Positions 1 to 9,169 of a stretch of 19,523 nucleotides of DNA are shown here, piece by piece. Source of the DNA: CAKQOE01 sp963627215 (GTDB lineage: Bacteria; Bacillota; Clostridia; Peptostreptococcales; Anaerovoracaceae); NCBI GenBank assembly GCA_963627215.1, contig CAVGAH010000035.1:1-19523 (forward strand), given 5' to 3'. The position numbers were made by a program, and so were the translations under genes. The notes below the pieces were generated by a model, which searched no databases, was not told where the DNA came from, and saw nothing but the letters and a program-made list of their open reading frames with translations. Within the stretch, counting starts at the first letter, position 1; every line of letters begins with the position of its first letter.

Positions 1-3000
1 GAACACCTCAGCAGGTCGAGAATTTCGCGGAGAATCCTTATCAGCTCAAAAACTATCTGCAGGTAGCTACAGGCGACTGGAACGGTGACGGCTTCGATGA
101 GGTAGCAGTCTACGTTCCTGAAAAGGGAAATTCAAGGATAGTAGTGTACGCGCTCCAGCTTCTCAGTGACGACAAAAATAGTGATGGTATAGTAAAGGAA
201 AGCGTATATACAGATCCTGCAAAGTGGGGTACTGCCTGGACGTATTATCTGCGCGAGGGTGAAGTGGTATCAAATATGATATCACTCGTAAGCGCAGACG
301 TGAATCAGGACGGTATAGACGACCTTGCATGCACATGGGGATATTATTTCGGTCCTGAAAACAACGTAGGTTCAAAAGCTGTTGTAATGTTCGGAGGCAA
401 GGGCACAGAAATACTGAAGAAAAGCCAGGAATTCAGCCTCAGCTACGGAACGAGCAACATAGTAAGAGCTTCATTCCTGTTCGGCGATCTGTCGGGGAGC
501 GGCGATGAGAGCCTTATCCTCTGCGGACAGTCAGATGCAGACCTCAAAGCGGGAAATATAAACAGCAGATATGTTGCAGCATATACATGGAACGGAAGCA
601 GCTTCCAGATATCGTCAACATTATCTAAGAATTTCGACCTTTTCAGCAAGGACGATAATGGTGACCTTATCTACGGTGCGATGAGCAGAAATGCAGACAG
701 CAGCGGCAATATGCACTTCTATTCTTCGCCTCTGTGCGTAGCGGACACAGCTGTCATCACACGTCCTATAGGTGAGGATGGCGGAGACCTGCTTTATTTC
801 GATAGCCTTATCATTGAGTACACAGACAGCGGTCTTAATATCAGCGAAGCATGGGATATCTCAGAAGCTATGCAGAGCAGTACGGGAAGTCCGCAGGATT
901 ATGTGGAATACAGTGCAAACGCAGCTGACCTTACGGGTCAGAAGGGCGCAGCAGCTCTTGCAGTAATTACTCAGACGATGAGTTCAGCGACTGAAAAAAC
1001 TGCAACATATACGCAGAAGGGAACACACCGGGAGCCTGAATTCGCTACTGTTTCGTACTATAAAAACTGGTGGCACAAGATATTCAGAAAGAAGAGCTAC
1101 AAGCAGGTCATAACGGGCTACAAAACAGTAAATAACGCTACAGATGTAGCAGTAAAGTACGACGGCTTCAACGAGTCGCATACATACATGACAGTAGTAG
1201 ACCGTTCTGAGGGAGACTCAAACGGATACTATACAAAACGTGAAGAAGTAGACAGCTCAATGGCTCTCTGTATGGCAAATACAGATAATGATTCAAGTGT
1301 AATGAATTACACGGGAACGCATTACTATACGTATACAGACCCAAAGATACTCGCAGTGCTGGCGTCACCGCCATATTTTAAGGACCTCCTTGACAGAGAT
1401 GACCTTTCAGGAAACTATGCGGAGTCTACTACGACATATTCGAGCAGTAAGGGCAGCGGCTCAGGCACTACAAGCTCGACTACGATAAGCGCAGGCGCTT
1501 ACGTATCGTTTGAGCAGGATATTAAGATATTCGGTGTAACTGTAGCAAGCGTAGAGGCAGAAACACAGATGACTGCCGGATTTACATGGGAGACAGAAAA
1601 TACATCTACTCTCGAACAGACGATAACGTACAGCACAACGGCAGGTGAAGATAAAGTGGCGTTCTATTCTATACCGATGGAGGTATACGAATATCAGTCA
1701 TTCGTACCTGACGGAAAGGGCGGCTACGAGGAAGTAACTACTACAGTAAACGTTCCTCATGAAGCATCAGTCCGTCTGCTCGGACTTGATGATTATGAAG
1801 CTATAGCTTCAGACTACAGTATCCTTCCGCAGATAAGCGATGCAGTGCTTACACACACTGTAGGCGACCCTGCATCATATCCTTCAAGCATAACTCCGTA
1901 CAGATCTACAAAGATCGCAATGTATGATCAAGATCCTGCAAGAGTAGGATTTACGAGTGCAGCCGGAGGCTCAGCTATTTCCCAGGAAATAAGCATGACA
2001 AACGAAGATCGCAATGCTTATACAGGAACGACATCCATAGAAGCTAAGGCCGGCGCCGGCGCCGGCGGCGTAAAGGTAGGCGTTGTAGCAGGCTATGAAG
2101 GCGGTGGAGGAACAGTTACAGTTTCTACATCAGGAAGCTCATTCTCAGGAGAACTTCAGGACATGCCTGCTGAAGCAGAGGCATACGGATACGGAATGAA
2201 CTGGCGTATATTCTGCTACAAGTACGCAGACAGCAATATGTCATTCCCTGTAGTAAGCTATATAGTAAGCGATGTAGCGCAGCCATACAGCCTGCCTGAG
2301 GATTTCAGACAGAATGTGGCAGAGACTACTGAGGATTCTGTAACGCTTGAATGGTCATACGACAAGATGGTTTCTGGATTCCAGATATACCGTTACTATG
2401 AGTTCCCTGACGGCTCAGGCAGCTACAGACTTGAATACGTTCCGTTCAGCAAGGGAAAATCAAACGGTGATGGAACATACAGCTTCAGCTATACAGACAA
2501 GAATCTGAATCCTTACACAGAATATTCATATCAGATACAGACAGAGAGTGCATTTAAGCCTAAGGTGAGTATATACAGCGAGCCTCTTGTATGCAGGACA
2601 AAGACTACTACAGGTTATCCGGAGATAACTCTGACAGGTCTCGATGAAGACGGAAACCTGCCTGTATTCCCTGATAAGGACAACAGTGAGGCAACAGTAA
2701 ATATTGCTGATGCGGACAAATACAACGGTAATATATCGTACCAGTGGCAGAAGCTCGAAAATAACGAGTGGACAGACATTTCAGGAGCTAAGACTGGCAC
2801 ATACAGAATATCAAAGGCAAGTGCGGCGGATCAGGGTGATTACAGATGCCGTGTAAATGTCATTTATTTTGATGATACGTCAAAGAAAGAATTCCAGATA
2901 TCAGCTTACTCACAGGAATTTACAGCTGTTTATTCAAAGCGTGTACCTGTATCGGAAATAACGGCTAAAACTGATATTAAGACAACTGCAGGCGGTAAGG

Positions 3001-6000
3001 TTCAGAACAGTCTGCACGCGCAGATAGAGCTCCATTCACTCGACAGTGAGACGGCTCCGACAGGAAATGTCGTATTTACTGTAACAGGCACTGACTTCGA
3101 AACAAGCGTGCCGGTACAGCTCAAGGAAAGCGGAACAAAGTCGTTCAACGGTGTAACAAAGCATTACTCTACTGCTGTACTTGACATCCCAAGTACTTCA
3201 CCTAAGGTCGCAGAGCTTGCAAAGGGTGCGTACAATATTTCTGTTTACTATGCAGGAGACGCTGTATTTAAGGATCTGACAAGCGACTATGATGACATGG
3301 TACTTATAGGCAGTGATGTTACAGGTTACCAGCTCAAGCTTTCAGGCGAAGCGAACGGAAGTAATATCACGAAGTTCACATACGGTGATGACATATACGC
3401 TTCACTTCTTGCAAAGACAGGAAACGATAGCAAGGCACAGCCTGTAACTGAAAATGTGAAGTATCTGCTCATAACTCAGCAGCAGGCTGAAGAGGAATCA
3501 GCAGAGCTTGCAAAGACTGCTGATGAGCAGGATAAGAGTAAGATATTTACGGCAGAGGATGCTGATATAATAGCGGGAGCTAACGGAAAGCTCGATTTTG
3601 CCGCTGCGCCTGACGCAGGAGTATATAAGCTCAGAGCATATGTCGATGATGCTGCAGTTAACGAAGCATCTGTAACGATAGGTCAGAAGAGCATAACTGT
3701 TTATGTTGATCCTATGGACAATATAAAGCAGAATGAAGTAAGCAAAAATATCCCTGTAATAAAATGCAGAGATGAATCAGGCAGGGATCTGCCGGGAGCT
3801 TTAGTAAAGTCATTTAATATTGGCTTTAAGGCAGCCAACTCAGCAGGAAATGAAACTAGTCTTGTTGACAATATGGAACCGGGAAATTACGTTGTAACTC
3901 CTTATCCTGTACCGGATACAGAAAGCGGCAGCGCGGTAACTCCTGAATCGTTCTACAACAACTACAGCGCAATATATGAGTCAGCCGTATACACAGTCAT
4001 AGGACTTACTTATGAGATGAATGCTGTTGCTGTAGATTATACTGACAGGTACGGTACAAGACCTGCAGGTACTATACAGATAATAGGAGCAAATTCACTC
4101 AGCAGGAATTATGCCGCAGGAACAGCTATTCAGTTCTATGCAAAGGCAAATGCAGGCTACGAGGTAGACCACTGGTCTTACCAGCGCAAGGACGGCAAAG
4201 AAGTCGTTTACAGCGGAACAGAATCAGGCGGAACTGTAAATACAGAACGTCTGAATATAACAATGGAAGCAAATGCTGCAACTGTAAGAGTATACTTCAA
4301 GCCAAAGAAGATATCTCTCAAGGCATATAATGACGGTGGAAGCAGTGTCGGCAGCGTAGTATGCGAAAGTGATGAAAGCTTCTCATCAGGAGCATATGTA
4401 AGCAACGGCGCAGAATTCACATTCAAGGCAATACCAGCTGAGGGATACCACTTCAGAGACTGGTCTGTAAGTGAAACAGGCAAGAGCACTTATACAGAAA
4501 AGGGTACTGCAAATGACGACGGAACTAATTCTGTAGACATTACTGTAGGAAATGAAAGTATAGAATTAAAGGCTAGTTTCGAGCGCGACAGCTATACTCT
4601 TGAACTTGAAGGAAATATAAGCGCTTCATACACTCGTAAGAATACAGCCGGAACAGATCAGAAGACCGATGTAAAGAACGGAGCAAACATAGTCGGAGAT
4701 ACTGTAATAACAGTAGAACCAAAGACAGGCTACAGACCGGCAGACGAAGCTAAGTTCATCGTTAACGGTGAGGAAGTTGAATTCTCTGATGAAACAGGAT
4801 ATTCATACAGCTTCCCGCTTACGAAAAATACAACTGTATCTCTCGAAACTGTCCAGAACATGTACAGCGTATCGGCTTCAGCTGAAAACGGTACAGTGGC
4901 AATAAAGGTCGGTGGAAGTGATATAGAAGGTAATACAGCTGAGGATATCCCTGGTGGAACAGCAGTTTTATTCACTGCACGCGCCGAGCGCGGCTACCGT
5001 CTGGCAGGATGGAGGGTAAACGGCTCTGACAGCGAAGAAACAGGCGATATACTTACTGTTTCTGCCATAGGCGGCGACCTTGAGGTAGAGGCTCTGTTTA
5101 CGCAGGATGCAGCTTCCTACACAGCTGATGCTTCAGTTACACCGTCAGACAGAGGCGGCATGAAGTATACTCTGTATGACATATACGGTAACGTAGTAGA
5201 AGAAGATGAAGACGTACCTGAAAATGGCATAACTGTATACAACGGTGAAAAGATCCTGTTCAGAGCCGTACCTGATGCAGGATACATGGTAGAGCAGTGG
5301 GTAAACGACGGAAAACATATAGTTTCAAGTTCAAAGACATATCCTGACGGAGAAATAACTGTAGAAAACAGCGATATAAATGTTACGGCACAGCTCAAGC
5401 CTGCATCTCTGTATGACCTTGACTGGATAGCGGTGGGTGACAGCGAAGGCGTTGTAAACGGAACTCTGTCAGTAAGTGCAGACGGTGATATCCTGTCAGG
5501 AAATTCTGCAGAGGTATCAGGAGGAAGCACTGTAATATTTACAGCAGATCCTGCTGACGAATACATGGTAGACCACTGGACTGTAACAGACGGAAGGATG
5601 GACGTTGAAGAAAATACAGATCCGTATGAATATGCTGACGGAACTGTATACGTAGATCCTGTACTGACTATGGACGGCTTCTCAGGTCATAAGACTGTAA
5701 GAGTATACTTTAAGGAAAAAGAAACAAATACAGTCGATCTGACATCGTTCGAGCAGGACAAAGTGAATGCGTCAGTAACATATGTTACTCCGATAGAACC
5801 GACAGATGACGGAAAGCGGTCTGACGGAACAGCTTCTGCGCAGGTGCGCAGCGGCGGTAAGATCACATTCACTCTTGCTCCGACAGCTGACTGGTTCCTC
5901 AGAAACAGCGACCTTAAGGGCACTATTGTGGCAAAGCTGAGTGATCCAAATGCGATAGTTGCAGTAAACGGCTCAAAAGAAGAAGGTTTATACACTGTAA

Positions 6001-7175
6001 ACATTTCGAACTTAAACAGCGGACTGACACTCAGCATGGATGAGCTCTTTAAGTACAGACCGCTTCACAGTATTACACTTCCGGGTGATGAGACTGCCGG
6101 AGGAAATGTAACTGCTTCACCTGAGCAGGCTCGTGAAGGCGATACAGTAACACTTACAGTCACTCCGGGTCAGAGCTACAGACTTACATCGATAGCTGTA
6201 GACAAGGGTCAGCTTAATGAAGAGTTCAATGAATCAACTCTTACATATACATTTGTGATGCCTGATGAAGATGTAACTGTAACCGCAAGCTTCATCAGAA
6301 GAAGCTCAGGCAACGGAAACACCGGTGGTGGCGGTGGCGGAGCTGCTGTACCTGATAAGCCGGCGACAGATCCTGTACCTGATAACGGAACAACAGATCC
6401 TTCAGCACTTCAGTTTACAGGAAATGTAAGCAGCCTGACAAGCGGAACTGCAGAAGCAGTACAGAACAAGAACGGAAGCATTACAGTAAAGACAGGTTCA
6501 GATAAAGAACAGGCTGTAGCTATAGAAGTAAAGAACGCAGGCGATTCAACGACAGCATATATAGTAAAGGCTGACGGAACTGAAGAGCTCGTACGCGACG
6601 CTATAGTTATAGACGGGAAGCTTTATATAAATGTTGCTGACGGCGCTACGATAAAGATAGCTGATTCAAATATCAAGTTCACAGATGTTGACGACAGCGC
6701 ATGGTCAGAGTCTGCGATAGAATTTGCTGCAAGCCACGGTCTCTTTACAGGAGTTACTGCAGACAGATTCGGACGTGAGACAGATATGACGCGCGAGATG
6801 CTTATGACAGTTATTGCCAGACTCAACAATGCAGACACATCAGGCGATGCGCTTGCAAAGGGCATGAAGTGGGCAGTAGAAAACGGCATATCAGACGGTT
6901 CTGCTCCGAAGGGCAAGATAACGCGCGAACAGATCGTTACGATGCTTTACAGAAATGCAGGCAAGCCTGAAGTTAAGGCAGACAGCACAGCGCTCAACGC
7001 ATTCAAGGATGCAAACAGCGTATCTTCTTATGCAAAGGATGCAATGACATGGGCTGTTGAAAACGGCATAATAAACGGAATGGGCAATACGGGAATGCTC
7101 GCGCTAGGCGCGAACGCTACTCGGGAACAGGTAGCTCAGATGATGATGAATTATGTCGCAGCATTATATAAGTAA
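1..7175 (+). CDS. Giant SLH-anchored multidomain surface protein (5' partial)
   Basis: The frame is open from the first full codon at base 3 to the TAA at 7173-7175 (2390 codons), so the GTG at 144 is internal and the true start with any signal peptide lies upstream of the window. Domains, numbered from base 3: Asp-rich FG-GAP/VCBS-like loops (DWNGDGFDE near residue 25, others near 100 and 160); a Thr/Ser/Gly-rich beta module at about 470-760 that I cannot name; FN3 (about 762-868); Ig-like with W and YRC (about 872-977); a bacterial Ig-like repeat; about eight InlB B-type/Listeria-Bacteroides-like repeats (about 1333-2098; GYEVDHW, GYRLAGW, GYHFRDW); a Gly/Pro linker; three SLH domains (2226-2390; FTDVDDSAW, TREQ). 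SLH domains bind secondary cell-wall polymer, so this should be a wall-attached adhesin or sensor-like protein. The ligand is unknown. Transcription is independent of the next operon, which has its own promoter. Confidence 0.93.
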   Translation, partial: TPQQVENFAENPYQLKNYLQVATGDWNGDGFDEVAVYVPEKGNSRIVVYALQLLSDDKNSDGIVKESVYTDPAKWGTAWTYYLREGEVVSNMISLVSADVNQDGIDDLACTWGYYFGPENNVGSKAVVMFGGKGTEILKKSQEFSLSYGTSNIVRASFLFGDLSGSGDESLILCGQSDADLKAGNINSRYVAAYTWNGSSFQISSTLSKNFDLFSKDDNGDLIYGAMSRNADSSGNMHFYSSPLCVADTAVITRPIGEDGGDLLYFDSLIIEYTDSGLNISEAWDISEAMQSSTGSPQDYVEYSANAADLTGQKGAAALAVITQTMSSATEKTATYTQKGTHREPEFATVSYYKNWWHKIFRKKSYKQVITGYKTVNNATDVAVKYDGFNESHTYMTVVDRSEGDSNGYYTKREEVDSSMALCMANTDNDSSVMNYTGTHYYTYTDPKILAVLASPPYFKDLLDRDDLSGNYAESTTTYSSSKGSGSGTTSSTTISAGAYVSFEQDIKIFGVTVASVEAETQMTAGFTWETENTSTLEQTITYSTTAGEDKVAFYSIPMEVYEYQSFVPDGKGGYEEVTTTVNVPHEASVRLLGLDDYEAIASDYSILPQISDAVLTHTVGDPASYPSSITPYRSTKIAMYDQDPARVGFTSAAGGSAISQEISMTNEDRNAYTGTTSIEAKAGAGAGGVKVGVVAGYEGGGGTVTVSTSGSSFSGELQDMPAEAEAYGYGMNWRIFCYKYADSNMSFPVVSYIVSDVAQPYSLPEDFRQNVAETTEDSVTLEWSYDKMVSGFQIYRYYEFPDGSGSYRLEYVPFSKGKSNGDGTYSFSYTDKNLNPYTEYSYQIQTESAFKPKVSIYSEPLVCRTKTTTGYPEITLTGLDEDGNLPVFPDKDNSEATVNIADADKYNGNISYQWQKLENNEWTDISGAKTGTYRISKASAADQGDYRCRVNVIYFDDTSKKEFQISAYSQEFTAVYSKRVPVSEITAKTDIKTTAGGKVQNSLHAQIELHSLDSETAPTGNVVFTVTGTDFETSVPVQLKESGTKSFNGVTKHYSTAVLDIPSTSPKVAELAKGAYNISVYYAGDAVFKDLTSDYDDMVLIGSDVTGYQLKLSGEANGSNITKFTYGDDIYASLLAKTGNDSKAQPVTENVKYLLITQQQAEEESAELAKTADEQDKSKIFTAEDADIIAGANGKLDFAAAPDAGVYKLRAYVDDAAVNEASVTIGQKSITVYVDPMDNIKQNEVSKNIPVIKCRDESGRDLPGALVKSFNIGFKAANSAGNETSLVDNMEPGNYVVTPYPVPDTESGSAVTPESFYNNYSAIYESAVYTVIGLTYEMNAVAVDYTDRYGTRPAGTIQIIGANSLSRNYAAGTAIQFYAKANAGYEVDHWSYQRKDGKEVVYSGTESGGTVNTERLNITMEANAATVRVYFKPKKISLKAYNDGGSSVGSVVCESDESFSSGAYVSNGAEFTFKAIPAEGYHFRDWSVSETGKSTYTEKGTANDDGTNSVDITVGNESIELKASFERDSYTLELEGNISASYTRKNTAGTDQKTDVKNGANIVGDTVITVEPKTGYRPADEAKFIVNGEEVEFSDETGYSYSFPLTKNTTVSLETVQNMYSVSASAENGTVAIKVGGSDIEGNTAEDIPGGTAVLFTARAERGYRLAGWRVNGSDSEETGDILTVSAIGGDLEVEALFTQDAASYTADASVTPSDRGGMKYTLYDIYGNVVEEDEDVPENGITVYNGEKILFRAVPDAGYMVEQWVNDGKHIVSSSKTYPDGEITVENSDINVTAQLKPASLYDLDWIAVGDSEGVVNGTLSVSADGDILSGNSAEVSGGSTVIFTADPADEYMVDHWTVTDGRMDVEENTDPYEYADGTVYVDPVLTMDGFSGHKTVRVYFKEKETNTVDLTSFEQDKVNASVTYVTPIEPTDDGKRSDGTASAQVRSGGKITFTLAPTADWFLRNSDLKGTIVAKLSDPNAIVAVNGSKEEGLYTVNISNLNSGLTLSMDELFKYRPLHSITLPGDETAGGNVTASPEQAREGDTVTLTVTPGQSYRLTSIAVDKGQLNEEFNESTLTYTFVMPDEDVTVTASFIRRSSGNGNTGGGGGGAAVPDKPATDPVPDNGTTDPSALQFTGNVSSLTSGTAEAVQNKNGSITVKTGSDKEQAVAIEVKNAGDSTTAYIVKADGTEELVRDAIVIDGKLYINVADGATIKIADSNIKFTDVDDSAWSESAIEFAASHGLFTGVTADRFGRETDMTREMLMTVIARLNNADTSGDALAKGMKWAVENGISDGSAPKGKITREQIVTMLYRNAGKPEVKADSTALNAFKDANSVSSYAKDAMTWAVENGIINGMGNTGMLALGANATREQVAQMMMNYVAALYK

Positions 7176-7196
7176 AAAAACATATAGACAAAAGCA

Positions 7197-7225
7197 TTGA
7201 AGTTATCGATATTACAGAGTATAAT
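7197..7225 (+). promoter_or_regulatory. Sigma-A promoter of thiamin operon
   Basis: TTGAAG (7197-7202) and a perfect TATAAT (7220-7225) are separated by 17 bp. The start of transcription would be near 7232, just upstream of the TPP aptamer. Confidence 0.85.
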
Positions 7226-7249
7226 ATTCGGTAACTGAAAACAGAATAA

Positions 7250-7340
7250 CCGGGGGTGCTCGCGCCGGAAGCGGGCTGAGATTGGGCTGTGTCGCCCTGA
7301 CCCTTATAACCTGATTTGGGTAATGCCAACGTAGGGAACA
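7250..7340 (+). promoter_or_regulatory. TPP riboswitch (THI element)
   Basis: The conserved THI-box segments occur in order: GGGGTGC (7253-7259), CTGAGA (7276-7281), ACCCTT (7300-7305), AACCTGAT (7308-7315), GGGTAATGCCAACG, and GTAGGGA (about 7331-7337). GGGC/GCCC forms the variable P3 stem. The closing P1 stem is weak by eye. The element lies between a strong promoter and a terminator, directly ahead of thiM, so thiamin pyrophosphate binding should turn off the operon by premature termination. Confidence 0.97.
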
Positions 7341-7387
7341 GCTAATAGCTTCACATTTTGTTTAATTGCTTTTATTTGAACGTGAGA

Positions 7388-7436
7388 CTGCGGATATACC
7401 TTACTTTGGTGTATCCGCAGTTTTGTTTTTGATTTT
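7388..7436 (+). terminator. Intrinsic terminator (riboswitch expression platform)
   Basis: A 13-bp stem pairs 7388-7400 with 7408-7420 (one T-G wobble, 7-base loop) and is followed by a T-rich tract with ten of the first twelve bases T. It sits about 50 bases after the TPP aptamer and 75 bases before thiM, the expected place for a riboswitch attenuator. Confidence 0.9.
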
Positions 7437-7511
7437 GATTTCAGTTAGTTATTCGTTGCAAAATTGTTCCATAAATTACGCCGGGATGATTTTTAAAGGA
7501 GTAAAAAGAAA

Positions 7512-8333
7512 ATGTTGGGAAAATATCTTGAAAATGTAAGAAACAGTGTACCTTTGGTTCACAATATCACAAATTATGTAACTGTGAACGATGTTGCGAA
7601 CATCCTGCTCGCGTGCGGAGGCAGCCCGATAATGTCGGACGAGCCTGACGATGTCGCAGACATCACTTCTATATGCGGCGGCCTGAATATCAACATCGGA
7701 ACGCTCAACAAAAGGAGCATCGAGGCTATGACTGTTGCCGGAAACCGCGCGAATGAGCTCGGACATCCGATCCTGCTAGACCCTGTAGGAGCCGGTGCGA
7801 GCGCGCTGCGCACTGATACTGCGGTAAAGCTCATGAGCACGCTCGACCTTGCGGTCATCAGAGGCAACATTTCAGAGATAAAGACGCTGGCGTTCGGAAG
7901 CGGCACGACAAAGGGCGTGGACGCTGACGTTGCGGACGCGGTGACTGATGAAACGCTCGACAGCTCTGTTGATTTTGTCAAAGACCTGGCTAAGAAAACA
8001 GGAAGCGTGATAGCTGTTACGGGCGCTATCGACCTTGTGAGTGACGGTTACAGATGCTACGTCATAAGAAACGGCCGCTCTGAGATGGGTAAGATAACAG
8101 GCACCGGCTGCCAGCTTTCAGGCATGATGACTGCGTATGTCGTGGCTAACCCTGACGAAAAGCTCGACGCTGCTGCTGCTGCCGTATGCGTGATGGGTAT
8201 CGCGGGCGAGATAGGCTGGGAGCGTATGCAGGACGGCGACGGTAATTCTACTTACAGAAACCGCATAATCGATGCTGTATACAATATGGATGCGGCGACG
8301 CTGAACGACCGCGCGAAATACGAGATAAGATAG
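7512..8333 (+). CDS. thiM: Hydroxyethylthiazole kinase ThiM
   Basis: Phosphorylates 4-methyl-5-(2-hydroxyethyl)thiazole (THZ) with ATP, giving THZ phosphate for ThiE; this is the thiazole salvage route and acts in the cytosol. The product is 273 residues, normal for the ribokinase-like ThiM family. Visible motifs are the N-terminal HNITNYVTVND, the DPVGAGAS segment (90-97), VIRGNISE (115-122), and the anion-hole/catalytic GTGCQLSG with Cys200 matching the conserved ThiM cysteine. The ATG at 7512 follows AAAGGAG at about 8 bases. It is the first gene after the TPP riboswitch, so it should be repressed by TPP. The thiE start lies 51 bases downstream, with a small GCCTC-TGGA-GAGGC hairpin (8340-8353) between. 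Confidence 0.96.
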   Translation: MLGKYLENVRNSVPLVHNITNYVTVNDVANILLACGGSPIMSDEPDDVADITSICGGLNINIGTLNKRSIEAMTVAGNRANELGHPILLDPVGAGASALRTDTAVKLMSTLDLAVIRGNISEIKTLAFGSGTTKGVDADVADAVTDETLDSSVDFVKDLAKKTGSVIAVTGAIDLVSDGYRCYVIRNGRSEMGKITGTGCQLSGMMTAYVVANPDEKLDAAAAAVCVMGIAGEIGWERMQDGDGNSTYRNRIIDAVYNMDAATLNDRAKYEIR

Positions 8334-8384
8334 TTTTCAGCCTCTGGAGAGGCGGACGACTTGATCTAAGAAGGTGAAATATCA

Positions 8385-9023
8385 ATGAAAGTAGACAGCA
8401 AAGACCTGCTGCTTTACGCGGTCACAGACCGCAAATGGACCGACAAAAAAACGCTTGCCGAGCAGGTAGAGGAAGCGCTTGAGGGCGGCGCGACATTCGT
8501 CCAGCTCCGTGAAAAGACGCTCGATGAAGAGCATTTTCTTGAAGAAGCGAAGGTCCTTAAAAAGCTCTGCGCAAAATACAATGTCCCGTTCGTAATAAAT
8601 GACAACGTAGGCATCGCTCTCGCGATGGACGCTGACGGCGTTCACGTGGGGCAGAGTGACATGGAAGCGGGCGCCGTCAGAGAAAAGCTCGGTCCTGACA
8701 AGATAATAGGCGTTTCTGCTCAGACAGTCGAGCAGGCGCTGCTCGCGGAAAAGCACGGAGCCGATTATCTCGGCGTAGGAGCTGTTTTCCCGACCGGCTC
8801 GAAGGATGATGCCGTAGAAGTATCAAAAGACACTCTGAGAGCCATCTGCGAGGCCGTATCGATACCTGTAGTTGCCATAGGAGGCGTATCGCAGGCAAAT
8901 GTCGGCGAGCTCGCAGGCACGGGCATAGTAGGCGTAGCCGTTATAAGCGCTATATTCGGACAGAAGGATATAAAGCCGGCGACGGCTGAGCTCAAAAAAA
9001 CTGTTGCTGAAGCAGTAAAATAA
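8385..9023 (+). CDS. thiE: Thiamin-phosphate synthase ThiE
   Basis: Joins HMP pyrophosphate to THZ phosphate to make thiamin monophosphate. The 212-residue TIM barrel has the family signatures: FVQLREK (38-44, pyrophosphate/Mg binding), IND (71-73), DGVHVGQSD (84-92), GVGAVFPTGSK (130-140), and the phosphate-binding AIGGV and VAVISAIF segments near the end. The start ATG at 8385 has GAAGGTG about 9 bases upstream. It lies between thiM and thiD in the riboswitch-controlled operon and uses the products of both kinases. Length and motifs are complete; nothing looks damaged. Confidence 0.96.
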   Translation: MKVDSKDLLLYAVTDRKWTDKKTLAEQVEEALEGGATFVQLREKTLDEEHFLEEAKVLKKLCAKYNVPFVINDNVGIALAMDADGVHVGQSDMEAGAVREKLGPDKIIGVSAQTVEQALLAEKHGADYLGVGAVFPTGSKDDAVEVSKDTLRAICEAVSIPVVAIGGVSQANVGELAGTGIVGVAVISAIFGQKDIKPATAELKKTVAEAVK

Positions 9024-9169
9024 TAAATAATGTAAAAACATTGCAGCAGTCACCTGCTGTAATAATAAATAAGCCTGCGGCCTGTCGGGGGCACCACTTC
9101 GGGTCGCATTACAAAATTAATGCTGTTACGGGTCAGCGCGAGCTGACACTGAGAAAGGAAGTAATTTAC
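9024..9169 (+). other. Structured thiE-thiD intercistronic spacer
   Basis: This 146-base gap is long for an operon. It holds at least two clean hairpins: CAGCAG-TCAC-CTGCTG (9044-9059) and GTCAGC-GCGA-GCTGAC (9132-9147, GNRA-type loop), the second only a few bases before the thiD ribosome site. Neither is followed by a T run, so they are not terminators. A TTG-initiated extension of thiD through this segment is possible but unlikely. Confidence 0.5.

Noticed and set aside
4208..6916. Several minus-strand open frames of 80-149 codons opposite the SLH protein gene
   Set aside because: They lie wholly inside a well-supported domain-bearing gene, have Ser/Pro/Leu-rich compositions typical of antisense frames, and show no motifs or ribosome sites.
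9041..9169. TTG-initiated 43-residue N-terminal extension of thiD
   Set aside because: The ATG at 9170 gives the standard family N-terminus and has a good ribosome site; the extension codes through hairpins and looks like spacer.
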